This document shows positions 25,870-34,456 of a DNA stretch of 64,000 nt, piece after piece. The position numbers and the translations under genes are program-made. Numbering within the stretch: position 1 is the first letter of the stretch; each line of letters begins with the position of its first letter. Where the stretch lies: positions 372,001 through 436,000 of the forward strand of contig NZ_CP106882.1 in the NCBI RefSeq assembly GCF_023634805.2. Direction: 5' to 3'. Origin of the DNA: Comamonas endophytica (GTDB lineage: Bacteria > Pseudomonadota > Gammaproteobacteria > Burkholderiales > Burkholderiaceae_C). The notes under the pieces are model-generated. The model had not been told where the DNA came from. It ran no database searches and worked only from the letters and a program-made list of their open reading frames with translations.

Positions 25870-27966
25870 TCACTCGGCGCCGCTTCCCAGCTCGACCAGC
25901 GCATCCACCACCAGCGCCCCCTTGCCGCGCGCGCCGACCATCACCGGGTTCAGGTCCAGCGAGGCAATGCGCCCGCGCGCTCCGGCAATCACATTGCCCA
26001 CCGCCACCGCCATCTCGGACAGTGCCGCGACATCGAGTGCCGGGTCACCGCGCACCCCTTCCAGCAGCGGCGCGATGCGTAACCCGCGCAGCGCCTGCTG
26101 CACCTCCTGGGCGCTGAACGGCGGCAGCAGCACCGCGCAGTCCTTGAGCGCCTCGACGTACTTGCCGCCGTCGCCAACAACGACCACCGGGCCGAACACC
26201 GGGTCCCAGCGCGCGCCGATCATGAATTCATGCTGGCCTCTGTGCATCGCGGCGACGATCACGCCGTCGCGCGCCACCTGCATGCTGTCCATCTTCCGCC
26301 AGAACTGCGTGAACAGCTCGCCCGCCTGTTCGCGCGAGGCCACGTCCAGCGCCACCAGCCCATGCTCGGACTTGTGCGGCACCTCGGCCGAGCAGGCCTT
26401 CACCACGACCGGGCCGCCGATCGCATCGAAGGCCTCGCGGGCCTCCTCGGCGCTCTTGCACAGCCGCATGCCAATGGTCGGCACGCCATGCCGCGCCAGC
26501 AGCTCCAGGCTTTGCGCTTCGTTGAGGAAACCGTCGCCAGCATCGGCCGGCAGCTCCACGGCAGCCAGGTCACCGGCCTGTGCGCGCGGCCGCCGCATCA
26601 GCGCGGTGTGGTCCGCCACCTGCGCCAGCACACCCAGGGCGTCGCCTTCATTGGGAAAGGTGGCAACGCTCTGGGCATGGAAGGCGGCGGCCACCGATTC
26701 CTGCCACGCCGCCACCGCCACCGGCTTGCCAGCCGCGAGCTCGAAGGCCGCCGTGTCGCGCGCGAACTGCTCCACGTCGTAGCCGGCGCCGGCCACCGGA
26801 ATGTTGATGAAGAACATGTCGGCCGCCGGGTCGCTGGCCACCGCTGGCAGCACATCGCTGAACAGGCCGCTGTTCGACAGCAGCGCCGCCGTGATGTCGA
26901 TGGGATTGTGCGTGGTGGCGAAACCCGGCAGCTTGGCCGCCACGGCCTGCTGCGTGGCCGGCGACAGCTCGGCCAGCGGCAGGCGCACGTCGTCGGCGGC
27001 GTCCGCGCCCATCACGCAGCTCGCGCCCGAGTTGCTGATCACCACCAGGCGCCGGCCCTCGGGCCGCCAGCCCTTGAGGTAGGCCTGCGCCGCGCGCGCC
27101 TGCTCGTGCGGATCGCGCACGCGCCAGATGCCGTGGTGCCTGAAGAAGGCATCGACCGTGCGGTCCTCGTTGGCCAGCGAGCCGGTGTGCGAGGAGGCGG
27201 CGCGCTGGCCGCCGGCCGTGCGCCCGGCCTTGATGGCGATGATCGGCACGTCGCGCTCGCGCGCCACGGCGGCGGCCCGCGCCAGCAGCTCGGGGCGGGC
27301 GATGTTCTCCAGATAGAGCAGCAGCAACTTCACATCCGGGTCGTGCGCCACCGCCAGCGCCAGCTCGCCCACGGTGACATCGGCCTCGTTGCCCGTGGCA
27401 TGCACATGGCGCACGCCCAGGCCGCGGCCGCGCAGCAGCCCGTAGCTCATGGCGCTCATGCCGCCGCTCTGGCTGACGATGCCGATCGGCCCGTCCATCG
27501 GCGGCACCTCCAGGAACATGGTGGAGAAGCCGGCAATCGCGCCGGTGCCGAAGTTCGCCAAACCCTGGGTGTTGGGGCCGTACAGGCGCATGCCGGCGCC
27601 GCGCGCCACGCCCAGCATGTGGCGCTCGAGCTCCTTGCCCTGCTCTCCGGTCTCGCCAAATCCCGAGGCGATGATGACGGCGGACTTCACGCCGCGCGCG
27701 GCGCACTCCTCCACCGTGCGCACCGCCTGCTCGCCGCTCACCACCACCAGCGCCAGCTCGGGCACTTCGGGCAGGTCGGCCAGCGTGGCGTAGGCGGTGC
27801 GGCCCTGGATTTCCGGGCGGTTCGGGTTGATCGGATAGATGCTGCCCTGGAAGCCGTACTTCTGCATGTAGTAGATGGGCCGGCCGCCGATCTTGTGGAT
27901 GTTGTCGGAGGCGCCGACGATGGCGACCGAGCGCGGGTCGAGTGCGGTTTGGAGGAGGTCCGTCAT
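25870..27966 (-). CDS. Acetate--CoA ligase family protein (ADP-forming), second copy
   Basis: A 698-residue fused NDP-forming acyl-CoA synthetase with the same domain order as the protein at 15729-17831. The CoA-binding domain starts PRSVAIVGASDNIHKIGGRP, a central domain carries IVSQSGGMSAM and the likely phospho-His segment SSHTGSLANED, and the ATP-grasp part is FDAIGGPVVVKACSAEVPHKSEHG. The start at 27966 follows family length. It is the last gene of the IclR/thiolase-like/DUF35/Bug receptor operon and probably activates the imported acid. The two copies differ clearly, so they are not a recent duplication. Confidence 0.88.
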   Translation of the reverse strand: MTDLLQTALDPRSVAIVGASDNIHKIGGRPIYYMQKYGFQGSIYPINPNRPEIQGRTAYATLADLPEVPELALVVVSGEQAVRTVEECAARGVKSAVIIASGFGETGEQGKELERHMLGVARGAGMRLYGPNTQGLANFGTGAIAGFSTMFLEVPPMDGPIGIVSQSGGMSAMSYGLLRGRGLGVRHVHATGNEADVTVGELALAVAHDPDVKLLLLYLENIARPELLARAAAVARERDVPIIAIKAGRTAGGQRAASSHTGSLANEDRTVDAFFRHHGIWRVRDPHEQARAAQAYLKGWRPEGRRLVVISNSGASCVMGADAADDVRLPLAELSPATQQAVAAKLPGFATTHNPIDITAALLSNSGLFSDVLPAVASDPAADMFFINIPVAGAGYDVEQFARDTAAFELAAGKPVAVAAWQESVAAAFHAQSVATFPNEGDALGVLAQVADHTALMRRPRAQAGDLAAVELPADAGDGFLNEAQSLELLARHGVPTIGMRLCKSAEEAREAFDAIGGPVVVKACSAEVPHKSEHGLVALDVASREQAGELFTQFWRKMDSMQVARDGVIVAAMHRGQHEFMIGARWDPVFGPVVVVGDGGKYVEALKDCAVLLPPFSAQEVQQALRGLRIAPLLEGVRGDPALDVAALSEMAVAVGNVIAGARGRIASLDLNPVMVGARGKGALVVDALVELGSGAE

Positions 27967-28054
27967 GTGCTGGGGTTCGTTGGGGGTTGTCTTGGAGCGC
28001 AGCCAGCCATCGGGCCTGCCCAGGCCCCGCTGCCGGCTGCGTCGATGCGCTGGA

Positions 28055-29050
28055 TCAGTCGAGCTTGGCGCCCGAAGCCTTGGCCACCTTGGCCCATTTC
28101 TCGACCTCGCTCTGGACGAAGCTGTTGAAGTTGGCGGGCGTGTTCCACTGCGCCGCAAAGCCCTGCGCATCGAAGCGCTGCTTCACGTCAGGCGACTCGA
28201 GCACCTTCTTCAGCTCGGCATTGAGCCTGTCGATGACTTCCCTGGGCGTGCCGGCCGGCGCCATCAGGCCGTTCCAGGCAATCGCCTCGAAGCCGGGCAG
28301 ATCGGATTCCGCCACCGTGGGAATGTCGGGTGCGCTGGGCGAGCGCTGGGCGCTGGTGACGGCGATCGCCTTGAGCTTGCCGCCCTTGACGAAGGGCATG
28401 GCGGACAGCATGGTGTCGAACATCACGTCGGCCTGCCCGCTCATCACGTCGGTGAGCGCCGGGGCGCTGCCCTTGTAGGGGATGTGGTTCATCTTCACGC
28501 CGGCCATGGCGTTGAACAGCTCCGCCGACAGATGCGTCGACTGGCCATTGCCCGAGGAGGCGTAGTTGATGCCGCCGCTCTTGGTCTTCGCCAGCGCGAT
28601 CAGCTCCTTCACGTTGCTTGCCGCGAGGCTGGGCGTGGCAACGATCACCAGCGGCCCGGCGGTGAGCTGCGAGATCGGCGCCAGGTCCTTGGTGATGGAA
28701 TAGCCGAGCTTGGAGAACAGCGAGGGGTTGATCGCATGCGCGGTGGTCGCCACCACCAGCGTGTAGCCATCGGCGGGGCTGCGCGCCACGGCCTCGGCGC
28801 CCAGGTTGCCGCCCGCGCCCGGCCGGTTCTCGATGACCATGGATTGCCCCAGGCGCTCGGAGAGTTTCTGCGCCACGACGCGCGCCACGATATCGGTGGG
28901 CCCGCCCGGCGGATAGGGCACGACCAGCTTGATCGGCTTGTTGGGATAGTCGCTGCCGGCATGCGCCAGCGGCGCGCACAGCAGCGTTGCCAGGGCAGCG
29001 CCGGCCAGCCAGAAGGCGCGGCGCGAAGGCGAATAAATAGCGAATGGCAT
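28055..29050 (-). CDS. Bug/TctC-family substrate-binding protein (copy 4)
   Basis: A 331-residue periplasmic receptor with a signal containing SRRAFWLAG and hydrophobic residues to AHAGS, followed by the family start YPNKPIKLVVPYPPGGPTD and the loop ENRPGAGGNLGA, PADGYTL. The start at 29050 is chosen because AAGGAGACAA lies just upstream (29054-29063); an in-frame ATG at 29083 has no such signal. It lies between the DUF35 gene and the ADP-forming synthetase in one operon and probably supplies their substrate. Confidence 0.9.
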   Translation of the reverse strand: MPFAIYSPSRRAFWLAGAALATLLCAPLAHAGSDYPNKPIKLVVPYPPGGPTDIVARVVAQKLSERLGQSMVIENRPGAGGNLGAEAVARSPADGYTLVVATTAHAINPSLFSKLGYSITKDLAPISQLTAGPLVIVATPSLAASNVKELIALAKTKSGGINYASSGNGQSTHLSAELFNAMAGVKMNHIPYKGSAPALTDVMSGQADVMFDTMLSAMPFVKGGKLKAIAVTSAQRSPSAPDIPTVAESDLPGFEAIAWNGLMAPAGTPREVIDRLNAELKKVLESPDVKQRFDAQGFAAQWNTPANFNSFVQSEVEKWAKVAKASGAKLD

Positions 29051-29098
29051 GTCTTGTCTCCTTGGGTTCTTATGGATGAGCAAAGCCGGGGAAATCGT

Positions 29099-29464
29099 CT
29101 ATTCGATCGCAGCGAAGCGCACCAGCGTGCGCTCCTGGTGCCTGAAGAAATGCGCCTTCACGCGGGTGCCGATGGCGATGCCGGCATCGGCATGCCCCAT
29201 CAGGCGCGGGCCCTCGTCGAGCTCGGCGATCACCAGCGTGTAGGGTGCCAGCGCGCGGAAGGCATCGGAAGGCGCGCGCGAGACCACCGCCGCGGCGCGC
29301 ACGGTGGCAGCGCCGCTCGCATCGAGCCATTCGAGCGCCTGGCTGCCGCACTCCTGGCAGGCATGGCGCGCCAGCGTCTGCGCCTGGCCGCACTGCAGGC
29401 AATGCTGGTAACGCACGACCTGCGCATCGAGGCCGTCGACAAAGGGTTTGGAAAGGGCTGCCAT
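29099..29464 (-). CDS. DUF35 zinc-ribbon/OB-fold protein (acyl-CoA-associated)
   Basis: A 121-residue protein with an N-terminal rubredoxin-like zinc ribbon (CLQCGQ and CQECGS, four Cys) and a C-terminal OB-fold (PYTLVIAELDEGPRLMGH). DUF35 proteins are obligate partners of thiolase-like enzymes, for example in steroid side-chain retro-aldol cleavage (the ChsH2 C-terminal domain with Ltp2). It begins five bases after the stop of the thiolase-like gene, so a two-subunit enzyme is very likely. Confidence 0.9.
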   Translation of the reverse strand: MAALSKPFVDGLDAQVVRYQHCLQCGQAQTLARHACQECGSQALEWLDASGAATVRAAAVVSRAPSDAFRALAPYTLVIAELDEGPRLMGHADAGIAIGTRVKAHFFRHQERTLVRFAAIE

Positions 29465-29469
29465 GCTGA

Positions 29470-30624
29470 TCACTCCTCGCGTGCCAGAACCAGACTCACA
29501 TGCGAGGACATCACGCCGCCATCGGCATGGATGAACGCGCGCGAAGGCGTCTTCGCCAGTTGGCGCTCGCCGGCCTGGCCGCACATCTGGCGCCAAGCCT
29601 CCACCACATGCGCCATGCCCCCGGCCACGCCGCAGTGCCCATAGGACAGCAGCCCGCCGTGCGTGTTCAGCGGCTGCGCCCCGTCGCGCGAGAAATGCCC
29701 CGCGCGCAGCAGCTCGGCCGCGCCGGCGCGGGGCGCGAAGCCGATTTCCTCGAGCAGCATCACCAGCGTGATGGTGAAGGAGTCGTAGACGCCGAGATAG
29801 TCGAAATCGGCCGGCGCCATGCCCGCCTCCCTGAGCGCCTGCCGCGCGGCATGGCCGGCGCCGCACTGCAGCACGTCGGCCATGGCCGTGAGGTGCTGGT
29901 GGCGGTGCGCCTGGCCCGCGCCGACAAGGCGCACGGCGCCCTGCGCACCCGGGGTGGCGGAGACGACCAGCGCCATTGCGCCGTCCGAGATCGGGCAGCA
30001 GTCCAGCAGCGTCAGCGGCGCCGCGATCGGCTTGCTGGCCAGCACGTCCTGCACGCCGATGGGCTCGCGCAGATGGGCGCCGGGATGCATCGCGGCATGG
30101 CGGCGCATCAGCACCGCGAACCCGGCCAGGTCCTCGCTGGTGACGCCCGTGCGGTGCATGTATTCGGAGGCCATCAGCCCGTAGTACGCCGGCACCGAAG
30201 CGCCGTTGGGCACCTCGTAGTCGGGATCGCCGACCTGCGCCAGCGTCTGGATCGAGCTGTCGCGCGACTGCCCCGACAGCCGGTTCTCGCCCGCCACCAC
30301 CAGCACGTTGCGGCAGCGCCCCGAGCGCACCAGCTCGCGCGCCGCCATCAGCATCGCCGCGCCGGTGGCGCCGCCCAGCTGTATGCTGTGCGCATAGTCG
30401 GGCTTGAGCGCGAAGCGTTCGCAGAACAGCGTGGCCAGCATCAGATGCGGCAGCGTCGTCGCGTAGCCGCAAAGCACGCCGTCGATCTCGGCATGCTCCA
30501 GCCGGGCGCTGGACAGCGCCTGCGCGCTGGCCTGGGCCATGAGATCGAGCGCCCCCTGCCCCTCGTGGCGGCCAAAGGCCGTGCCACCCGCGCCGCGCAG
30601 ATAGGACTGCGGGTATGTGGTCAT
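29470..30624 (-). CDS. Thiolase-like protein (SCP-x/Ltp type), nucleophilic Cys missing
   Basis: A 384-residue thiolase-superfamily protein. The N-terminal half has the family core IQLGGATGAAMLMAA, where the thiolase nucleophile Cys would be expected but Ala is present. The C-terminal half carries DYLGVYDSFTI and NTHGGLLSYGHCGVAGG, typical of lipid-transfer-protein thiolases. With a DUF35 partner encoded next door, the enzyme more likely resembles Ltp2-type retro-aldolases than a true thiolase (inference). The ribosome binding site is AGGAG within GACAGGAGAC, and the IclR stop lies just three bases upstream. Confidence 0.85.
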   Translation of the reverse strand: MTTYPQSYLRGAGGTAFGRHEGQGALDLMAQASAQALSSARLEHAEIDGVLCGYATTLPHLMLATLFCERFALKPDYAHSIQLGGATGAAMLMAARELVRSGRCRNVLVVAGENRLSGQSRDSSIQTLAQVGDPDYEVPNGASVPAYYGLMASEYMHRTGVTSEDLAGFAVLMRRHAAMHPGAHLREPIGVQDVLASKPIAAPLTLLDCCPISDGAMALVVSATPGAQGAVRLVGAGQAHRHQHLTAMADVLQCGAGHAARQALREAGMAPADFDYLGVYDSFTITLVMLLEEIGFAPRAGAAELLRAGHFSRDGAQPLNTHGGLLSYGHCGVAGGMAHVVEAWRQMCGQAGERQLAKTPSRAFIHADGGVMSSHVSLVLAREE

Positions 30625-30627
30625 GGA

Positions 30628-31506
30628 TCAGTCTCCTGTCTTCTTGGTTCTTTGGGCGGGTGCCCTGGGTTTCGTCGCGGTTTGCCCGGCGCCCGCACCG
30701 GCCGCTTCCGCCCAGCGCACCTGGCAGATGCGCGCTTCGTGCTGCAGCGCCTGCGCCAGCTGCGCCTCGCGCGAAAGAATGCGTTCGTTGAGCGCCGCAA
30801 TGCTGATGGCCGCCACCGGCTTGCCATCGGGCGCGAAGATCGGCGCGGCGATGCCGCCCATGCGCTCCACAACGACGTCCAGCAGCACGGCGTAGCCTTT
30901 CTCGCGCGCCTGGTCGATGCGCTCGTGCAGCAACTTCGCGTCGATGCGCGGATAGCGCTGCAGCTGGGTGAGCAGCACCTCCAGCGCCGCCTCGCGCTCG
31001 GCCTGCGGCATCCAGGCCAGCAACGCCAGGCTGCCCGCCCCCACGCCCAGCGGCCGGCGGCTGCCCACGCGCAGGTAGTTGGCGCGTATCGGGTAGCTGC
31101 CCTCTTCGACCTCGATGCACAGCGACTCGATGCCGCTCGGGATCGACAGCACCACGCTGTCCTCGAACTGGCCGACCAGCCGCATGACGCTGGGCCGCAC
31201 CAGCGGCCGCGGATCGAAGCGCCGCAGCGCCGCCGCGCCCAGCACCATCAGCTCGGGCCCGAGCGCGAACTGCTTGCTGGCCGGGTCGCGCACGACAAAG
31301 CCGTCGCGCACCAGCATCTCCAGCAATCGCAGCGCCGTGGCCTTGTCCAGGTCGGCGGCGGCGGCGATATCCGTCAGCCGGGTATTGGTGCCCTCGGACA
31401 TGACGCGCAGCACGCGCATGGCACGCTCGACTGACGAAATGCTGCTGCCGGGCAGCCGGGTCATGATCGACTTCTTGCGCTCCGGGGCTTTCTCCTGCAC
31501 AGGCAT
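30628..31506 (-). CDS. IclR-family transcriptional regulator
   Basis: A 292-residue IclR regulator. An N-terminal winged helix (SSVERAMRVLRVM, then RLTDIAAAADLDKATALRLLEML) is followed by the effector domain ending IAALNERI, with an Ala/Pro/Lys-rich tail. It is the first gene of a tightly packed operon with the thiolase-like, DUF35, Bug receptor and ADP-forming synthetase genes, and so is the likely local regulator. Confidence 0.9.
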   Translation of the reverse strand: MPVQEKAPERKKSIMTRLPGSSISSVERAMRVLRVMSEGTNTRLTDIAAAADLDKATALRLLEMLVRDGFVVRDPASKQFALGPELMVLGAAALRRFDPRPLVRPSVMRLVGQFEDSVVLSIPSGIESLCIEVEEGSYPIRANYLRVGSRRPLGVGAGSLALLAWMPQAEREAALEVLLTQLQRYPRIDAKLLHERIDQAREKGYAVLLDVVVERMGGIAAPIFAPDGKPVAAISIAALNERILSREAQLAQALQHEARICQVRWAEAAGAGAGQTATKPRAPAQRTKKTGD

Positions 31507-31604
31507 CCTTGTTTCTTGGAATGAAACCGTGTTGATGGAAAAAATATAGGGCCCGCGCCATGGCAGGTCAAAAACTTGCGCAGAAGTTTTGCTGGCTGAA
31601 ACTT

Positions 31605-32513
31605 CTACCGCTGGCCCTGCTCGACAGCGAACTGCTGCGCCAGGAAATCCACCACCGCGCGCACCCGCGGCGCCAGCGAGCGCCCATGCGGATAGAGCAG
31701 ATAGAAGCGGTCCTCCTCGCTGCGCTCCTGGAAATCGCCCAGCAGCGCCACCAGCCGCCCTGCTTCCAGTTCCGCCGCGATATTGAAATGCGCCAGCCGC
31801 ACCACGCCCAGCCCGAGCAGCGCCAGCGTGCGCAGCAGCTCGCCCTGGTTGGAGCTGATCTGGCTGGGAATGTCGATGGTCTTGAGGCCGCTGGCGTCAT
31901 GGAAGGTCCAGCGGTTCCATTGCGTGCGGATGGAAAAGTTCAGGCAGCGGTGCCGCAGCAGGTCCTCGGGCCGCTGCGGCATGCCGTGCGCCGCCAGGTA
32001 TTCGGGCGCGGCGGCAATGACCCAGGGGCGCAGCATCAGCGGCCGGCCGACCAGCGACAGTTCGGTGGGCCGGCCGCTGTGGATGGCGACGTCGATGCCC
32101 TGCTTCATGAAGTCCGCGCGCTCGGTGCCGAGCACGAAGTCCAGCTGCAGCTTGGGGTGCTTCTCGAACAGCAGCGGCAGGCGCGGCGCGATCAGGTACT
32201 TCGCCGTGGTGAGCGCGGTATTGATGCGCACCACGCCCGAGATATCGCAGTCGGCGACATTGACCGCGTTTTCCGCGTCGCGCATGGCCTGCACCACCTG
32301 CGTGGCCGCGGCGCGAAAGCGCTCGCCTTCCTGCGTCAGCCGGATCGCGCCGCCGATGCGCTCGAACAGCCGCACCTGCAGCCGCGCCTCCAGCCGCGCC
32401 ACCAGCTTGCTCACGGCGGAGGGCGACAGCGCCTGCCGGCGCCCGGCCGCGGAAAAGCTGCCTTCCTCGACGACGCTGAGAAAAACCGTGAGCTCGGCGT
32501 ATTTGTTGTCCAT
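31605..32513 (-). CDS. LysR-family transcriptional regulator (C)
   Basis: A 302-residue LysR regulator, start MDNKYAELTVFLSVVEEGSF, helix-turn-helix SAAGRRQALSPSAVSKLVARLE. It is of the CrgA/DmlR-like group. It is divergent from the AtuA-like operon with 154 bases between, and that gap contains a strong T-N11-A palindrome (32561-32579). It therefore probably controls that operon and itself. Confidence 0.9.
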   Translation of the reverse strand: MDNKYAELTVFLSVVEEGSFSAAGRRQALSPSAVSKLVARLEARLQVRLFERIGGAIRLTQEGERFRAAATQVVQAMRDAENAVNVADCDISGVVRINTALTTAKYLIAPRLPLLFEKHPKLQLDFVLGTERADFMKQGIDVAIHSGRPTELSLVGRPLMLRPWVIAAAPEYLAAHGMPQRPEDLLRHRCLNFSIRTQWNRWTFHDASGLKTIDIPSQISSNQGELLRTLALLGLGVVRLAHFNIAAELEAGRLVALLGDFQERSEEDRFYLLYPHGRSLAPRVRAVVDFLAQQFAVEQGQR

Positions 32514-32560
32514 GAGCGTACGTGGCCCTCTGGTTGTTTTGTCTCCGCGTCCAAGCTTAG

Positions 32561-32579
32561 CTGTGAAACCGATTCACAG
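32561..32579. promoter_or_regulatory. LysR-type operator palindrome (CTGTGAA-N5-TTCACAG)
   Basis: A perfect seven-base inverted repeat with a five-base spacer and an internal T-N11-A core, halfway between the divergent LysR (C) and AtuA-like genes. This is the expected position for a shared LysR binding site. Confidence 0.6.
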
Positions 32580-32667
32580 GCGCTGAGCGCGATGCTCGAT
32601 TGCCCTAGCTTTGCTTGCTCTTCAGAATGAAAAAACCGTCCAGACGGCACCAAAGGAGACAAAAGCA

Positions 32668-34041
32668 ATGAGTGAACAGGCAAAACGACAGAAGACGCTG
32701 CGCATCGGCTCGGGCGCGGCCTGGTGGGGCGACCGCGTCGAGCCCGCGGGCTTGAATGCGGAACAAGGCGAGCTCGACTATCTGTGCTTCGAGACCATGG
32801 CCGAGGCCACGGTGTCCGCGGCGCAGGTGCGCGCGCGGCGCGACCCGGGCTTTGCCGGCTACGACACCTATCTCGACGACCGCATGCGCGCCGTGCTGCC
32901 GGGCTGCATGCGCCAGGGCACGAAGATCATCTCCAACCAGGGATGGATCAATCCGCAGGGCGCGGCCGAGCGCATCGTCGAGCTGCTGCGCGAGCTGGGC
33001 ATTTCGGGCGTGAAAGTGGCGGCGGTGGGCGGCAGCCTGATCACCGAGCGCGTGCTGGCGCTGGCGCCGACGATCATGGAAAACGGCCAGCCGACGGCGA
33101 CCCTCAAGGACACGCTGATCTCCGCGGAAGCCTATATGGGCGCCGAGCCGATCGTACAGGCGCTGCGCGAGGGCGCGCAGATCGTGGTGACGGGCCGTGT
33201 CGCCGACCCCTCGCTGTTCCTGGCGCCGATGATGCACGAGTTCGGCTGGGACGCGCTCGACCACGAGAAGCTGGGCGCGGGCAATGGCATCGGCCATTTG
33301 ATGGAGTGCGGCGCGCAGGTCACGGGCGGCTATTTCAGCGACCCCGGCCTGAAGGACGTGCCCGATCCCTGGAACTTCGCCTTTCCCATTGCCGAGGTCG
33401 AGCCCGATGGCAGCGTGGTGATCTCCAAGGTCGCGGGCTCCGGCGGCGCGGTCACGCTGCAGACGGTGAAGGAGCAGATGCTCTACGAGGTGCACGACCC
33501 CGCCAACTACCTCACGCCCGATGTGGTGGTGGACTTCACACAGTCGAAGCTCGAGCAGATCGCCCCGGACCGCGTGCGCGTCACCGGCCTCACGGGAAAA
33601 CCGCGCACGCCGACGCTCAAGGTGTCCATGGGCTGCACCGAGGGCTTCATCGGCGAGGACATGTTCTTCTACGCCGGCCCGGGCGCGCTGCGCCGCGCGC
33701 AGCTGGCAAGGAAGATCCTGGAGGAGCGCTTCAAGATCGTGAAGCTCGAGGCCGAGGACCTGCGCATCGATTTCCTCGGGCTGAACGCGATCCACGGCGC
33801 CGCCACGCCGCCCGACGCCCCCGAGCCCTACGAGGTGGCAGTGCGCGTGGCCGCGCGCACCAAGACGCGCGAGCAGGCGCTGAAGGTCGGCCGCGAGGTC
33901 GATGGCATGGCCGTCTCCGGCGTGGCCCATACCGGCAAGCGCGTGCCGCACCAGGAGCGCACGCGCGAAGTCATCGGCGTATGGTCGTCGCTGGTGCCGC
34001 GCGAGCAGGTCCAGGCGCAGATCGTCCATTTCACCAGCTGA
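32668..34041 (+). CDS. AtuA-family protein (acyclic terpene utilisation-like, DUF1446)
   Basis: A 457-residue cytoplasmic protein of the AtuA/DUF1446 family. Recognisable segments are LRIGSGAAWWGDR at the N-terminus, LDYLCFETMAEAT, the central VTGRVADPSLFLAPM, and CGAQVTGGYFSDP. AtuA is required for growth on citronellol/geraniol in Pseudomonas, but its chemistry is not established. AGGAGACAA precedes the ATG. It is followed 15 bases later by the small AtuA-associated domain as a separate gene and then by a Bug receptor. No acyl-CoA carboxylase genes (atuC/atuF-like) are nearby, so a terpene role is doubtful and an organic acid more likely. Confidence 0.82.
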   Translation: MSEQAKRQKTLRIGSGAAWWGDRVEPAGLNAEQGELDYLCFETMAEATVSAAQVRARRDPGFAGYDTYLDDRMRAVLPGCMRQGTKIISNQGWINPQGAAERIVELLRELGISGVKVAAVGGSLITERVLALAPTIMENGQPTATLKDTLISAEAYMGAEPIVQALREGAQIVVTGRVADPSLFLAPMMHEFGWDALDHEKLGAGNGIGHLMECGAQVTGGYFSDPGLKDVPDPWNFAFPIAEVEPDGSVVISKVAGSGGAVTLQTVKEQMLYEVHDPANYLTPDVVVDFTQSKLEQIAPDRVRVTGLTGKPRTPTLKVSMGCTEGFIGEDMFFYAGPGALRRAQLARKILEERFKIVKLEAEDLRIDFLGLNAIHGAATPPDAPEPYEVAVRVAARTKTREQALKVGREVDGMAVSGVAHTGKRVPHQERTREVIGVWSSLVPREQVQAQIVHFTS

Positions 34042-34056
34042 GCGAAGGAGCACTCC

Positions 34057-34419
34057 ATGTCCACCCAGAAAGTCCGGCTCGAGCAGGTTGCCCACACGCG
34101 TTCGGGCGACAAGGGCAATACTTCCAATATCGCTGTCTTCGCCTATGAACCCGAGCTGTATCCGCTGCTCAGGGAGCAGCTCACGGCCGAGCGCTTCAAA
34201 GCCTTCCACCGCGAGGCGATCACCGGCGAGGTGCTGCGCTACGAAGCCGGGAACATCCATGCGCTGAACTTCGTCGCCCACGGGGCGCTGGGCGGCGGCG
34301 TCTCGCGCAGCCTGGCGCTGGACAATTACGGCAAGGCGCTGTCGGCCGCGATCCTGGGCTTCGAGATCGAGGTACCCGAAGCCTTGCTGCCCCGCCTGCG
34401 CCAGCGCCAGCCGGCCTGA
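34057..34419 (+). CDS. AtuA-associated small domain protein
   Basis: A 120-residue protein that corresponds to the small C-terminal ferredoxin-fold-like domain found fused to AtuA in other organisms. Hallmarks are the N-terminal AHTRSGDKGNTSNIAVFA and the mid-region LNFVAHGALGGGVSRSLALD. Here it is a free-standing gene 15 bases after the AtuA-like gene, so the two probably form one complex. The catalytic role of the family is unknown. Confidence 0.82.
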   Translation: MSTQKVRLEQVAHTRSGDKGNTSNIAVFAYEPELYPLLREQLTAERFKAFHREAITGEVLRYEAGNIHALNFVAHGALGGGVSRSLALDNYGKALSAAILGFEIEVPEALLPRLRQRQPA

Positions 34420-34456
34420 GGCAGCGCGACAAAACAAGAATCAAGGAGACAAGCAC

